Below, in pieces: positions 18,588-27,140 of a stretch of 64,000 nucleotides of DNA. Both the position numbers and the translations under genes were made by a program. The notes below the pieces were generated by a model. It was not told where the DNA came from, did not search any database, and was given only the letters and a program-made list of their open reading frames with translations. Origin of the DNA: Porticoccus litoralis (GTDB lineage Bacteria; Pseudomonadota; Gammaproteobacteria; Pseudomonadales; Porticoccaceae); the NCBI RefSeq assembly GCF_030676955.1, contig NZ_JAUUUU010000001.1:310001-374000 (forward strand), given 5' to 3'. Positions within the stretch are counted from its first letter, which is position 1. The number at the start of each line of letters is the position of its first letter.

Positions 18588-18882
18588 CAGCCTGCCCTCC
18601 TCGCTTTAGTTCGCCCCGATCTGCGGCCTGTTCACGGCGTAGGTAGTAGTCCTCATCCCGCATCAGGAAGGTGCGCATCCACTTGGCTACCAGCACCAAC
18701 AACACACAACCCACAAAGCCGTAAAGGGCGTAAAAGCCCCAAAGATTTTCCCAGGAATGGTAAATATGGCGGTGGATCACGAAGTCCAGCCCCAGCAGCA
18801 GAATACAGCAGGCAAACAGGGCGCGCAGGACAAGACGCACGTTACCGGGCTTGTCGAAAAAATGTTGTTTCTCGGACGTCAC
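18574..18882 (-). CDS. Small two-helix membrane protein of the Mrp operon
   Basis: The 102-residue protein has two hydrophobic segments (about 18-37 and 47-66) with a cytosolic tail that is rich in charged residues (MRDEDYYLRREQAADRGELKRGG). I cannot assign a family. Its position between two large proton channels, 9 bases after one and overlapping the other, suggests an accessory subunit of the complex; this is inference from context. Confidence 0.75.
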   Translation of the reverse strand: MTSEKQHFFDKPGNVRLVLRALFACCILLLGLDFVIHRHIYHSWENLWGFYALYGFVGCVLLVLVAKWMRTFLMRDEDYYLRREQAADRGELKRGGQADDAH

Positions 18883-18891
18883 TGCTGCCCC

Positions 18892-20367
18892 CTATCCAAT
18901 GCTTCGCGCCAGGTCATAAAGTGGCTGCGGGTAGAAAAACAACAGCAGGCACATCAGTGTGGTAATCATGATCGCCAGCAACGAAGTAAGCGGCGCCTCA
19001 CGTATGCCTGCGGCCTCACCGGCACCAACACTGCCGGTACTATCGGTGGCAAAAAAGGCTTTCAGGGGAATCGGCAACAGGTAAGCGATATTCAATAGAG
19101 AACTGAGCATCAAGACGCCCATCAACAGCCATTGTCCCGCCTCAAGGGTTCCCAGAATCAGGTACCACTTACTCCAGGAACCTCCCGCCGGAGGTAAACC
19201 GATAATGCTCAGGCTGGCGATAAAAAAGGCCGCCATGGTCAGCGGCATGGCACGGCCAAGCCCACGCATGTCACTGATCTCAGATTTGTGACTGGCTACC
19301 AGGATGGCGCCAGCACAGAAAAACAGCGTAATTTTTCCAAAGGCGTGCATGGCGATATGCAGCGCACTACCCAGCAAACCCGCACTGGTGGCCAGCAGCA
19401 CCCCAAGACTGATATAGCCGAGCTGACTGATGGTGGAATACGCCAGCCGCGCTTTGAGGTTGTTCTGTCTCATGGCCACGAGAGAGGCAGCCAACACCCC
19501 GAAGGCCACCAGGTACAGCAGCCATTCCGTCACAGCAAGCGTGCCTAGCGTATCGAGTCCAAAAATAAAAACGCCCACCTTCACCAGGGCAAAGACCCCG
19601 GCTTTGACCACAGCCACCGCATGCAACAAGGCGCTTACGGGGGTAGGTGCAACCATTGCTGCTGGCAACCAACGGTGGAATGGCATGACTGCGGCCTTGC
19701 CGATACCGAACACAAAGAGCACGAGCAACAGCGACAGCAATACGGGGGTGATATCGTCACCAAAAATGCCGCCCTCTTTAAATGTCAGTGTTCCGGCCAC
19801 AACCCAGGTACCAATAATGGCGGGCAAAAAGCATACGATGGATGTCCCCAGCAATAGGCCGAGATACGTCCGCCCACCCCGCCGCGCCTTATCGGTACCC
19901 GCATGGGTAACCAATGGATAGGTGCTAAGGGTGAGGACTTCGTAAAAGATAAACAGCGTCAACAGATTGTCGGCCAAGGCAATCCCACCAACGGAAGCGA
20001 TTGCAATGGCAAACAGTGCATAAAAACGTGTCTGATTCGACTCACCATGACCACGCATGTAGCCAATAGAATAGAGAACGGTCACCATCCAGAGGGAACT
20101 GGCAATCAGGCAAAATAATATGCCCAGAGGCTCCAGCCGGAAGGAGATAGTCAAACCCGGCAGCAGCTCCAGCAGAGTCCAGCCACTGCGATCACCCGCC
20201 ATGACGGATTGGTATAGAGACCAAACAACCGCAAACAACAATGCCCCTGAAACCAGAGATATACCTTCCCGCAGGTTTGGGCGCAGACCGGTCAGGGCAA
20301 CACCTGCTGCTGCCAGCAGCGGGATGACCAACACCGCCTGCATCAGACCAATCACCGAGAAGTTCAC
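18892..20367 (-). CDS. NuoL/MrpA-N-like proton channel subunit
   Basis: The 491-residue protein has about 14 membrane segments. E143 (FIFYEVLTLSTYPLV), K224 (GIGKAAVMPFHRWLPAAM) and K255 (AVVKAGVFALVK) match the conserved channel residues, and APTPVSALLHA is the hallmark of the NuoL/MrpA branch. It is much shorter than a full MrpA (about 750-800 residues); the missing C-terminal part appears instead as the DUF4040 domain fused to MrpB upstream. The start overlaps the previous stop in ATGA, so translation is coupled. Confidence 0.87.
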   Translation of the reverse strand: MNFSVIGLMQAVLVIPLLAAAGVALTGLRPNLREGISLVSGALLFAVVWSLYQSVMAGDRSGWTLLELLPGLTISFRLEPLGILFCLIASSLWMVTVLYSIGYMRGHGESNQTRFYALFAIAIASVGGIALADNLLTLFIFYEVLTLSTYPLVTHAGTDKARRGGRTYLGLLLGTSIVCFLPAIIGTWVVAGTLTFKEGGIFGDDITPVLLSLLLVLFVFGIGKAAVMPFHRWLPAAMVAPTPVSALLHAVAVVKAGVFALVKVGVFIFGLDTLGTLAVTEWLLYLVAFGVLAASLVAMRQNNLKARLAYSTISQLGYISLGVLLATSAGLLGSALHIAMHAFGKITLFFCAGAILVASHKSEISDMRGLGRAMPLTMAAFFIASLSIIGLPPAGGSWSKWYLILGTLEAGQWLLMGVLMLSSLLNIAYLLPIPLKAFFATDSTGSVGAGEAAGIREAPLTSLLAIMITTLMCLLLFFYPQPLYDLARSIG

Positions 20368-21860
20368 TGGCCAACCCCCAACAGGGCGCTTGCCACCGCA
20401 CCGCTGGTACCTACGGTCAGGCGAGTATCAATACCCAGATAAATGTTCACAACCACCAGCAGCCAGGTTGGAATAAGCAATGCCAAGGGAGCCTCGCGAC
20501 TGGCCACGGTGCCCTGCACCTCTGGCATGGGTTCATCGCCACTCGGGAAATAAGCGGTTTCAACCAGGCGCCAGACATACACGACAGCGAGAATAGAGCC
20601 AGCCAGAATCAGCAGCGCAATTGGCCACATGTCGGCTTCGATCGCCGCAAGCACCAGGTACCATTTGCTGACAAAGCCCACTGTCAGCGGCATGCCGATC
20701 AGACTCAGGCCGCCGATAACGATGGCGGCCATGGTCCAGGGCATCTGTCGCCCAAGCCCCCGGAAAGCAGAAATATCGGCGCTGCCCAGCCGGTAAACCA
20801 CCGCCGCCAAGGCCATGAACAGGGCGCCTTTCATCAGTGCGTGGTTGAACAGGTGCAGCAGGGTGGCCTGTACGCCGACCGCCGTACCAAATCCGATGCC
20901 AACGATCATGTAGCCAATCTGCGCAATGCTCGAATAGGCAAACAGCCGTTTGATGTTGGTCTGGAATATCGCCACCAGTGATGCCACAAAAACACCGATC
21001 AGCCCCAAGGTGATAAGGATGTTGTGCAACGGCAGCACCGACGACACAAAGTGTTCGCCAAATACGGAGAAGTGCACCCGGATCAGCAGGTAAACAGCCA
21101 CCTTGGTGGCCGTCGCTGCCAGGAATGCCGTCACCAGTGAAGGGGCATAGGCATAGGCATTGGGTAGCCACAGGTGCAGGGGGAACAACGCCAGCTTCAG
21201 ACAGATCCCCACTACCAGGAAGGCAAACGCCGTGTATGCCGTGCGGACACTGTCCGTTTCAGGAATCCGTTGCGCCAGGTCCTGCATGTTCAGGGTGCCG
21301 GTCAGGCTATAGAGAAAACCGATACCGATCAGAATAAACGTCGCACCAATGGTACCGACGATCAGGTACTGGTACGACGCCCACAGGGCACGCCGATCCT
21401 GCCCGTGGGCAATCAATGCATAGGTTGCCAGTGAGGATATCTCCAGAAAGACAAACACATTAAAGATGTCTCCCGTGGCCACAATCCCCAACAGGCCTGC
21501 CAGACACAGTAGATAAATCACGTAGAAAACCGGCTGCCGCTCCTGGGGAATTTCCAGAGCAATGCCCTGCCCCATTGCCGCAATCACCAGCGTCGCTATA
21601 CCACTAACAACCAGCAGCACGTAGGCTGCCAGCAGATCAATGCGGTATTCAATCCCCCAGGGAGCATCCCAGCCACCCAGGGCATACACCAAAGTGCCAT
21701 GCTGGTTAACCTGATAGAGCAACAGGGCACTGATCACCAGGGAAATCGTGGTGGCCATCAGCGCGAAAAGCCAGGCGAGGCGCGCGCGGTCAAGCAATAG
21801 GCACGCGGGCGCCGCCAGCAACGGCACCACCACCTGTAGTACCGGCAAATGCGTCAGCAC
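20364..21860 (-). CDS. mrpD: Na+/H+ antiporter subunit D (MrpD/MnhD)
   Basis: The 498-residue protein has about 14 membrane segments and the NuoN/MrpD-type channel. E140 (VFVFLEISSLATYALIA), K222 (GICLKLALFPLHLWLPNAYAYAP) and K253 (ATKVAVYLL) are in place. Of the three channel proteins here it is the closest to classical MrpD and directly follows mrpC with a 7-base overlap, as in standard mrpABCDEFG operons. It is predicted to move protons in exchange for sodium. Confidence 0.9.
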   Translation of the reverse strand: MLTHLPVLQVVVPLLAAPACLLLDRARLAWLFALMATTISLVISALLLYQVNQHGTLVYALGGWDAPWGIEYRIDLLAAYVLLVVSGIATLVIAAMGQGIALEIPQERQPVFYVIYLLCLAGLLGIVATGDIFNVFVFLEISSLATYALIAHGQDRRALWASYQYLIVGTIGATFILIGIGFLYSLTGTLNMQDLAQRIPETDSVRTAYTAFAFLVVGICLKLALFPLHLWLPNAYAYAPSLVTAFLAATATKVAVYLLIRVHFSVFGEHFVSSVLPLHNILITLGLIGVFVASLVAIFQTNIKRLFAYSSIAQIGYMIVGIGFGTAVGVQATLLHLFNHALMKGALFMALAAVVYRLGSADISAFRGLGRQMPWTMAAIVIGGLSLIGMPLTVGFVSKWYLVLAAIEADMWPIALLILAGSILAVVYVWRLVETAYFPSGDEPMPEVQGTVASREAPLALLIPTWLLVVVNIYLGIDTRLTVGTSGAVASALLGVGQ

Positions 21861-22204
21861 TGCAAGTCCCTCTTCTGTAGTTCTTCCTCTTCCACAGTGC
21901 CATAGGCATTGCGAATGCGGATCACCAACGCCAATGCCAGTGCCGTAGTGGAAATACCCACCACAATGGCCGTGAGGATCAACACATGGGGCAGTGGATT
22001 AGAGTAGACATCAATACCTGCGGACTGAATTGGTGCGGTTCCGCCCGCCACCTTGCCGACACTGATATAAAAAATGAATACCGACGTCTGAAAGAGATTG
22101 AGCCCGATCAGCTTCTTGATCAGGTTGCCCTGCACGATGACGATATAAAAACCGGTCATCATCAGCAGGATTACCACCCAGTAGTTATAGAGTTCCATCA
22201 ACAT
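21854..22204 (-). CDS. mrpC: Na+/H+ antiporter subunit C (MrpC/MnhC)
   Basis: The 116-residue protein has three membrane segments and is homologous to NuoK. The motifs GFYIVIVQGNLIKKLIGLNLFQTSVFIFYI and DPLPHxL-like NPLPHVLILTAIVVGISTTALALALVIRI are typical of MrpC. The ATG overlaps the end of the upstream fusion gene by 7 bases and the stop overlaps mrpD, so the set is translated as a block. Confidence 0.95.
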   Translation of the reverse strand: MLMELYNYWVVILLMMTGFYIVIVQGNLIKKLIGLNLFQTSVFIFYISVGKVAGGTAPIQSAGIDVYSNPLPHVLILTAIVVGISTTALALALVIRIRNAYGTVEEEELQKRDLQC

Positions 22205-23184
22205 GGGGGGGAATCCTCATCTGTCACGGTTATATTGGCAAAGGCGTAGAAAATCAGGATCATTGCCGCAGCTACGGTAATGCCCACGCCCAGCTCAATC
22301 ACAATAATGCCCACATGACGTCCCGCCAGCGGGTCTGCCAGCAAATGGCTGTAATCGAGAAAATTGCCACCGCTCAGCAGGCTGACCACACCCACGCTGC
22401 CATAGAGCAACACGCCACAGGCCGCCAGTACCTGTAACAGCTCTGGCCGGATAATTTTCCGAGTGTTCGATAAGCCAAACAGCATGGCGTACAGAATGAT
22501 GCCGGCAGCAAAGATCACACCGGCCTGGAAGCCACCTCCGGGCCCATACTCACCGTGGAATTGAACGTAGAGCGCAAATAGCAGAATAAGAGGAATCAGC
22601 ATTTTACTGACCACCCTGAGTACCCGGTGTTCATGCATGGTCGCCTGCACAGTCTCGGTATTGCTGCTGGCAGCCGACAAAAGCCCCAGCACTCCCATGG
22701 CCGCTGTAAAGATCACCACCACCTCACCCAGCGTGTCATAGGCCCGGTAGTCTGCTAGAACAGACGTAACCATATTGGGAATACCAATCTCCGCAGGAGA
22801 TGTTTCGATATAACGAACAGCCACATGCTGGTGAGCCGGAGCGTCGGCTGAACCAAATGCCGGCATATCGAGGGTGCCGAGTACCAGCATGGCTCCCGTG
22901 ACAGAGACCAGAAGAAATGACAGAAGCGGCCTGCGACCGGCTGTCTGTTCATGGCGTCCAACCAGCGCCAGGGCCGTCAGCATCAGTAACGGGAAGACCC
23001 CTGCCCCGACTGCTGCCTCAGTAAAGGCCACGTCCACGGCATCCACTGCCACAAAAAAGCTGGCTGAGAGCAGCCCGTAGATGCCCGCCAGCATCACCAC
23101 GGCAAACAGGTCACGCATCCGGGCAATCGCCAACGCAGTAATGGCCAGCAGGAACAGCAGCGCAATATCGAGTAACAGTTCTAT
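22198..23184 (-). CDS. mrpB: DUF4040 (MbhD/MrpA C-terminal)-MrpB fusion, probable AUA start
   Basis: The N-terminal half (about 1-150) has the DUF4040/MbhD pattern (VMLAGIYGLLSASFFVAVDAVDVAFTEA) that forms the C-terminal part of MrpA elsewhere; the C-terminal half (about 190-320) is MrpB with GEYGPGGGFQAGVIFAAGI. The only ordinary start, TTG at 23133, has no ribosome site and would cut into the first membrane helix. In the same frame, ATA at 23184-23182 lies 9 bases after AGGAGG (23199-23194) and adds IELLLDIALLFLLAITA, completing the helix. The frame is closed by the TGA of mrpG just upstream. The coordinates use the ATA, giving 328 residues. Confidence 0.82.
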   Translation of the reverse strand: MELLLDIALLFLLAITALAIARMRDLFAVVMLAGIYGLLSASFFVAVDAVDVAFTEAAVGAGVFPLLMLTALALVGRHEQTAGRRPLLSFLLVSVTGAMLVLGTLDMPAFGSADAPAHQHVAVRYIETSPAEIGIPNMVTSVLADYRAYDTLGEVVVIFTAAMGVLGLLSAASSNTETVQATMHEHRVLRVVSKMLIPLILLFALYVQFHGEYGPGGGFQAGVIFAAGIILYAMLFGLSNTRKIIRPELLQVLAACGVLLYGSVGVVSLLSGGNFLDYSHLLADPLAGRHVGIIVIELGVGITVAAAMILIFYAFANITVTDEDSPPC

Positions 23185-23208
23185 GCCAACACTCCTCCTA
23201 TTCTTGTA

Positions 23209-23529
23209 TCAGAATGTTTCTTTTTTGTCGGGGTCCACTTTCATGCCCCCGTGGAGAGCCGCCTTGGCCAGCGCGTGACTGGCCGTGGGACTGGTAATCA
23301 GAAGAAACAGTAGAATCAGCAACAATTTGAAGGCTGCAATGCCCCAACCGGCCAGCAACATCAGCCCCAGCAGAATCAGTCCCGAGGCTAGGGTTTCAGT
23401 GACGCCCGCAGCATGCATACGGCAAAAAATATCGGGGAAACGCAGTAGGCCCACCCCGCCCGACACAACCAGGAAAATACCCACGGCCAGTAGGGGTACA
23501 CTCAGCCACTCAGCCAATACCGCCATCAT
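23209..23529 (-). CDS. mrpG: Na+/H+ antiporter subunit G (MrpG/MnhG)
   Basis: The 106-residue protein has three membrane segments and the MrpG pattern GLLRFPDIFCRMHAAGVTETLASGLILLGL, with the closing SPTASHALAKAALHGGMK segment. It belongs to the E-F-G module of the Mrp complex. Its ATG overlaps the end of mrpF by 4 bases, and the AGGAGG for the next gene begins 10 bases after its TGA. Confidence 0.95.
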   Translation of the reverse strand: MMAVLAEWLSVPLLAVGIFLVVSGGVGLLRFPDIFCRMHAAGVTETLASGLILLGLMLLAGWGIAAFKLLLILLFLLITSPTASHALAKAALHGGMKVDPDKKETF

Positions 23530-23798
23530 GGCTTGGCACCTTTCTGCCTGCTACCGCTGTATTCGAAATAGCGGAGAACACCGATCACACTAATAAAATT
23601 GATCAGGGCATAAACCAGGGCAATATCCAGGAAATCCGGCCTGCCAAACAGGAAGCCCACCACGGCAATCAATAACACTGTTTTAGTACCAAAGACATTG
23701 ACTGCCAGTATCCGGTCATAAATGGTGGGGCCCAGCATGGCACGCACTAGCGCCATCACCATGACCACCAACAGGGCCACTGCAGCTGCGGCTAGCAT
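23526..23798 (-). CDS. mrpF: Na+/H+ antiporter subunit F (MrpF/MnhF)
   Basis: The 90-residue protein has three membrane segments. The motifs RAMLGPTIYDRILAVNVFGTKTVLLI and DFLDIALVYALINFISVIGVLRYFE identify MrpF. It starts immediately after the mrpE stop and overlaps mrpG, as in other mrpEFG modules. Confidence 0.95.
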   Translation of the reverse strand: MLAAAAVALLVVMVMALVRAMLGPTIYDRILAVNVFGTKTVLLIAVVGFLFGRPDFLDIALVYALINFISVIGVLRYFEYSGSRQKGAKP

Positions 23799-24278
23799 CT
23801 ACTCCTCCAGCCTCGCTACCCGACGGTTCATCTCTCCCTGTTCCAGTTCCTGAATCCCCGCCTCAGTCAGGGCATGTACCACCACACTGCCATCATCCAT
23901 ATCCATAGCCACAGTGCCCGGCGTTAATGTAATGGAATTGGCGTAAATCACTCTTCCCATATCCGTGGATTGACTTAATGGCAGACGGGCGACACTGGGG
24001 CTGATAGACCCGTTGCCCCGCCAGATATGGCCCACCACGGCCACGTTGCTGCTGACCACCTTGGCAGTCAACCAACCAAGATAGCCGAAGATCCCCCACC
24101 CCAGATTCAAGGGTTGTGACTCATGGTCGACCAAATTCATACGTTGGGCGACCCACATAACAAAAAGACAGGCAAGCACCCCGATTGCCAGCAGCAAAGG
24201 CGTGTAATGACCGGAATTTCCCAACCAGAGCAACGCCAGAAGAAAAAACAGACTTAAACTGTGTTTCATGACAGCCAC
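23799..24278 (-). CDS. mrpE: Na+/H+ antiporter subunit E (MrpE/MnhE)
   Basis: The 159-residue protein has two N-terminal membrane segments and the MrpE core GYLGWLTAKVVSSNVAVVGHIW, followed by YANSITLTPGTVAMDM and a soluble C-terminal domain with VHALTEAG. The start may be the ATG at 24269 (MKHSLSLFF) rather than the GTG at 24278; neither has a clear ribosome site. It opens the antiporter genes proper, 58 bases after the Rap1a/Tai-like gene. Confidence 0.93.
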   Translation of the reverse strand: MAVMKHSLSLFFLLALLWLGNSGHYTPLLLAIGVLACLFVMWVAQRMNLVDHESQPLNLGWGIFGYLGWLTAKVVSSNVAVVGHIWRGNGSISPSVARLPLSQSTDMGRVIYANSITLTPGTVAMDMDDGSVVVHALTEAGIQELEQGEMNRRVARLEE

Positions 24279-24336
24279 CCTGAACCCAATACTGATGGCA
24301 TGAGCAATGCACCCGCCCCCATTTGAAATACCGTCC

Positions 24337-24780
24337 TCAGGGACAGGTAAAGTGTTTCCTTAATGCGCTCGACAACAATTCTGCCGCCGGGGCATTGGCC
24401 CCGATTGAGGCCTTTTCCTGTTCAAGTTTTTTTACAACATCACTGACCGAGAGGCCTGCAGGCAAACAGTATGGACTGCGATACATCGCACCATCCTGCA
24501 TCATTTGCCCCCTGGCACGGGTTTTAAGCGCCCGCTGCTGGAAGGATTCATCTGCCTGCTGTTCCAGTGTCAGATCGGCAATAGCGTCCAGATACCCTCG
24601 GATGTAGCCATGGCAGATCTGTTTCGCTTCTGCAGCCGTTTGATGAGCGGCATTTTTGCAGGACGACAGCAACATCTCGGCCGACACGGCTTCCGCCGCA
24701 TGCCCCTTGTATATCAACAGGCCTGTCAGAATAAGAGCGACACAACCACGCGCAGTTATGGTTTTCAGTACAGTCAGCAC
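24337..24780 (-). CDS. Secreted Rap1a/Tai-family-like protein
   Basis: The 147-residue protein starts at GTG and has an N-terminal signal peptide ending near GHAAEA (about residue 29). The mature part has the Rap1a/Tai layout: LLSSC, then CHGYIRGYLDAIADL, a middle helix, PYCLPAGLSVSDVV and a final FTCP, with cysteines that could pair. This family includes periplasmic immunity proteins of type VI secretion but also many proteins with no known partner; no secretion genes are near. With a 58-base gap and no terminator before mrpE it probably leads the antiporter operon. Confidence 0.7.
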   Translation of the reverse strand: MLTVLKTITARGCVALILTGLLIYKGHAAEAVSAEMLLSSCKNAAHQTAAEAKQICHGYIRGYLDAIADLTLEQQADESFQQRALKTRARGQMMQDGAMYRSPYCLPAGLSVSDVVKKLEQEKASIGANAPAAELLSSALRKHFTCP

Positions 24781-24963
24781 AGGATCACCACTTGTTATAG
24801 TTTTAAAGTTACTTTCTCACCCTAGCCACAGAAAAGTATGACAAAAATGTAAAAAAGTGTTTCACCACATCCCTGTTGTGTACGGCCTGGTTTTCTGGTG
24901 TAAGGTATCAAAAGCCCCTGCTGTAATTGACAATAACGACAACGGATACAGTCAGCTCAAGCA
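24781..24963. promoter_or_regulatory. Divergent promoter region of the Mrp operon and the two-component genes
   Basis: The 183 bases separate the Mrp transcription unit (minus) from the response regulator (plus). The middle (24835-24865) is rich in A and T. I see no box pair good enough to name. An OmpR-type regulator encoded right beside this region may bind it, which is inference from position. Confidence 0.35.
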
Positions 24964-25689
24964 ATGAACACAAACAGTCTCTCGGCCTCACCCAACATCC
25001 TGATCGTCGACGATAACGAGGATATACGGGAACTGGTTTCCAAGTTATTGATGTCCGAAGGATACGGAGCAACCGTCGCAGCCGACGGGGATGACATGAT
25101 GGCCCACCTGGCTGAACACAAGCCTGACCTGATATTGCTGGATGTGATGTTACCCAAGCGCGATGGCTTCGAATTGTGCCGACAGCTTCGTATGGATCCG
25201 GACATGCCGCCCATCATCATGCTGACCGCCAAGGATGGAGAAATTGATCGGGTGGTGGGTCTTGAGCTTGGCGCGGACGACTATATCGTCAAGCCATTCG
25301 GGGGGCGTGAATTGATCGCAAGAATCAAGGCTGTACTGCGCCGCACACGCAGTGAGCCTGCCCAGGCTGCCAATACCCTCCATTTTGCCAGCTGGCGCTT
25401 TGTACCAGCACATATGGAAATCTACGACGAACAATCCATCGCAACGCCACTATCGACCAGTGAAACAGCCCTACTGCTCGCATTTGTTCAGAATCCTGGC
25501 GTGCCGCTATCCCGTGATCGACTACTGGATCTGACAAAAGGGCGCAATAGCGCACCTTTTGACCGCAGCATCGACATCCATGTCAGCCGCCTGCGGCGCA
25601 AACTTGGAGATAATGGAAAAAACCCGGAAATCATCAAAACGGCCTGGGGCACTGGCTATATCTTTACCTGCACTGTTGAGAAGTCGTGA
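24964..25689 (+). CDS. OmpR-family response regulator
   Basis: The 241-residue protein has a receiver domain (about 10-125) with acidic pair D16-D17, phosphoacceptor D60 (LLDVMLP), and the TAKD and KPF switch residues, then a winged-helix DNA-binding domain (about 135-235) with DRSIDIHVSRLRRKLG. It should be phosphorylated by the kinase that follows, whose GTG start overlaps its stop (GTGA). Targets are unknown; the divergent Mrp operon and the downstream glucosylglycerate genes are the nearest candidates. Confidence 0.93.
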   Translation: MNTNSLSASPNILIVDDNEDIRELVSKLLMSEGYGATVAADGDDMMAHLAEHKPDLILLDVMLPKRDGFELCRQLRMDPDMPPIIMLTAKDGEIDRVVGLELGADDYIVKPFGGRELIARIKAVLRRTRSEPAQAANTLHFASWRFVPAHMEIYDEQSIATPLSTSETALLLAFVQNPGVPLSRDRLLDLTKGRNSAPFDRSIDIHVSRLRRKLGDNGKNPEIIKTAWGTGYIFTCTVEKS

Positions 25690-27044
25690 TCCATTTTCTC
25701 TCGCTTTCACTCAAAGCCCGAGCCATGCTAATTCTGTGTGCTGTCTTTATGCTTTTTCAAGCTGCCACCCTCTGGTTGTATGAGCAGAACCGGGAACGCA
25801 ACATTTTGCTAACCGAGGCTACAGATATGGCCGACCGCATCGTCGGTATTGTCAATCTGGCCAACAGTTTTCCCCAACCAGATCGGGAAGAGATTCTGGC
25901 CGCTGCTGAAACACAGTTTCTGGCAACGTTTCCCAGTGTGGTCTCTATCGATCAGGCCGCCTGCCAGGAAAACGAGTTTTCACAACTTATGTCCGAGCGT
26001 ATCAACCTGTCCTTTCGGGACATTCCCGGACTCGATGCACAACTCTGCGTGCGCAGCCTTGAGCTGCCACAATTTGCCCTGAAAGAGCTCCACACCCGAG
26101 GCTTTGACGTACTGATCTTTGTGAACTTCCCAGACAGTGAAGAAATCATTTTTCATGCCGTTCTGCCCGAGGGAGGTTCGCTGCTGACCGACAGAATGCT
26201 GCCCTATTTTCTGCTGGTCGCACTGCTAGCCTTATTGCTGGCCTGGTTCCTCATCAACAAGGCCACTGCACCACTGGAACGCCTGGCCAAGGCCGCCGAT
26301 ACCATTGGCGTCAACCTTGACAGCCCACCCATGGATGAAAAAGGCCCCCCGGAAGTGGCCCGCGCCGCCCACGCTTTCAATCGTATGCAAAATCGTCTGT
26401 CACGGTTGGTGCACGGCCAAACTGAGATGCTGGCCGCCATTTCACACGACCTTCGTTCAGCGGCGACTCGCCTGCAACTGCGCGCAGAAATGCTCAGTAA
26501 CGACCAGGAGCGCAATGGGTTGATGCGAGTAGTCAGCGACATGAAACAGATGATTGAATCTGTGCTGGCCTACGTCCGTGGTTATGAATCCAATGAGCCC
26601 GTCAGGATGATCAATATCACAGCCCTGATAGAAAGCCTCTGTGACGATCTCCGCGACGAGGGCTTTCAAATCAGCGACGAAAGTTGCTGCGGACCGGTCT
26701 CCATGCTTTGCCGGGCCAGTGTGTTGCGCAGGGGACTGCAAAATGTCATCGACAATTCCATTAAGTACACGGGGTCAGCGCATCTGGAATTGAAGTGCGA
26801 GGACGAGTACTTCGTGGTTTCCATCACCGATTCGGGCCCGGGTATTCCCGAGGATCAAATCCAGGCCGTGGTGCAGCCATTCTATCGTCTGGAACAATCC
26901 CGCAACCCGGGGACAGGGGGTGTCGGACTGGGGCTATCAATTACACAGAACATTATTACCAGCATGGGGGGCATGCTGACACTCTCCAATCGTAAAACCG
27001 GCGGATTACAAGTAGACATCCGCCTGCCATTACAGTCCGGTTAG
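25686..27044 (+). CDS. Sensor histidine kinase, EnvZ-type layout
   Basis: The 452-residue protein has membrane segments at about 12-32 and 172-190 flanking a periplasmic sensor of about 140 residues, a HAMP domain (about 191-245), a DHp domain with H254, and an ATPase domain with NVIDNSIKYTG, DSGPGIPED and GGVGLGLSI. The phosphoacceptor box reads HDLRSAATRLQLR: the threonine-proline pair that usually follows HDLR is replaced by Ser-Ala. Start at GTG 25686 is set by the overlap with the regulator gene. The stimulus is unknown; neighbours suggest salt or osmotic stress. Confidence 0.92.
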   Translation: MIHFLSLSLKARAMLILCAVFMLFQAATLWLYEQNRERNILLTEATDMADRIVGIVNLANSFPQPDREEILAAAETQFLATFPSVVSIDQAACQENEFSQLMSERINLSFRDIPGLDAQLCVRSLELPQFALKELHTRGFDVLIFVNFPDSEEIIFHAVLPEGGSLLTDRMLPYFLLVALLALLLAWFLINKATAPLERLAKAADTIGVNLDSPPMDEKGPPEVARAAHAFNRMQNRLSRLVHGQTEMLAAISHDLRSAATRLQLRAEMLSNDQERNGLMRVVSDMKQMIESVLAYVRGYESNEPVRMINITALIESLCDDLRDEGFQISDESCCGPVSMLCRASVLRRGLQNVIDNSIKYTGSAHLELKCEDEYFVVSITDSGPGIPEDQIQAVVQPFYRLEQSRNPGTGGVGLGLSITQNIITSMGGMLTLSNRKTGGLQVDIRLPLQSG

Positions 27045-27140
27045 GAAAAATAGCCCCGGTGCAGCCGGGTTACCTGTCTTCATGTCAACTCAGCCTGTTT
27101 CCGATTGGACCTGAGCGCCTGGCTATATAACAATGGAACC

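Noticed and set aside
24337..24780. Type VI secretion immunity gene
   Set aside because: No effector, VgrG, Hcp or other secretion gene lies near; only the fold family points that way.
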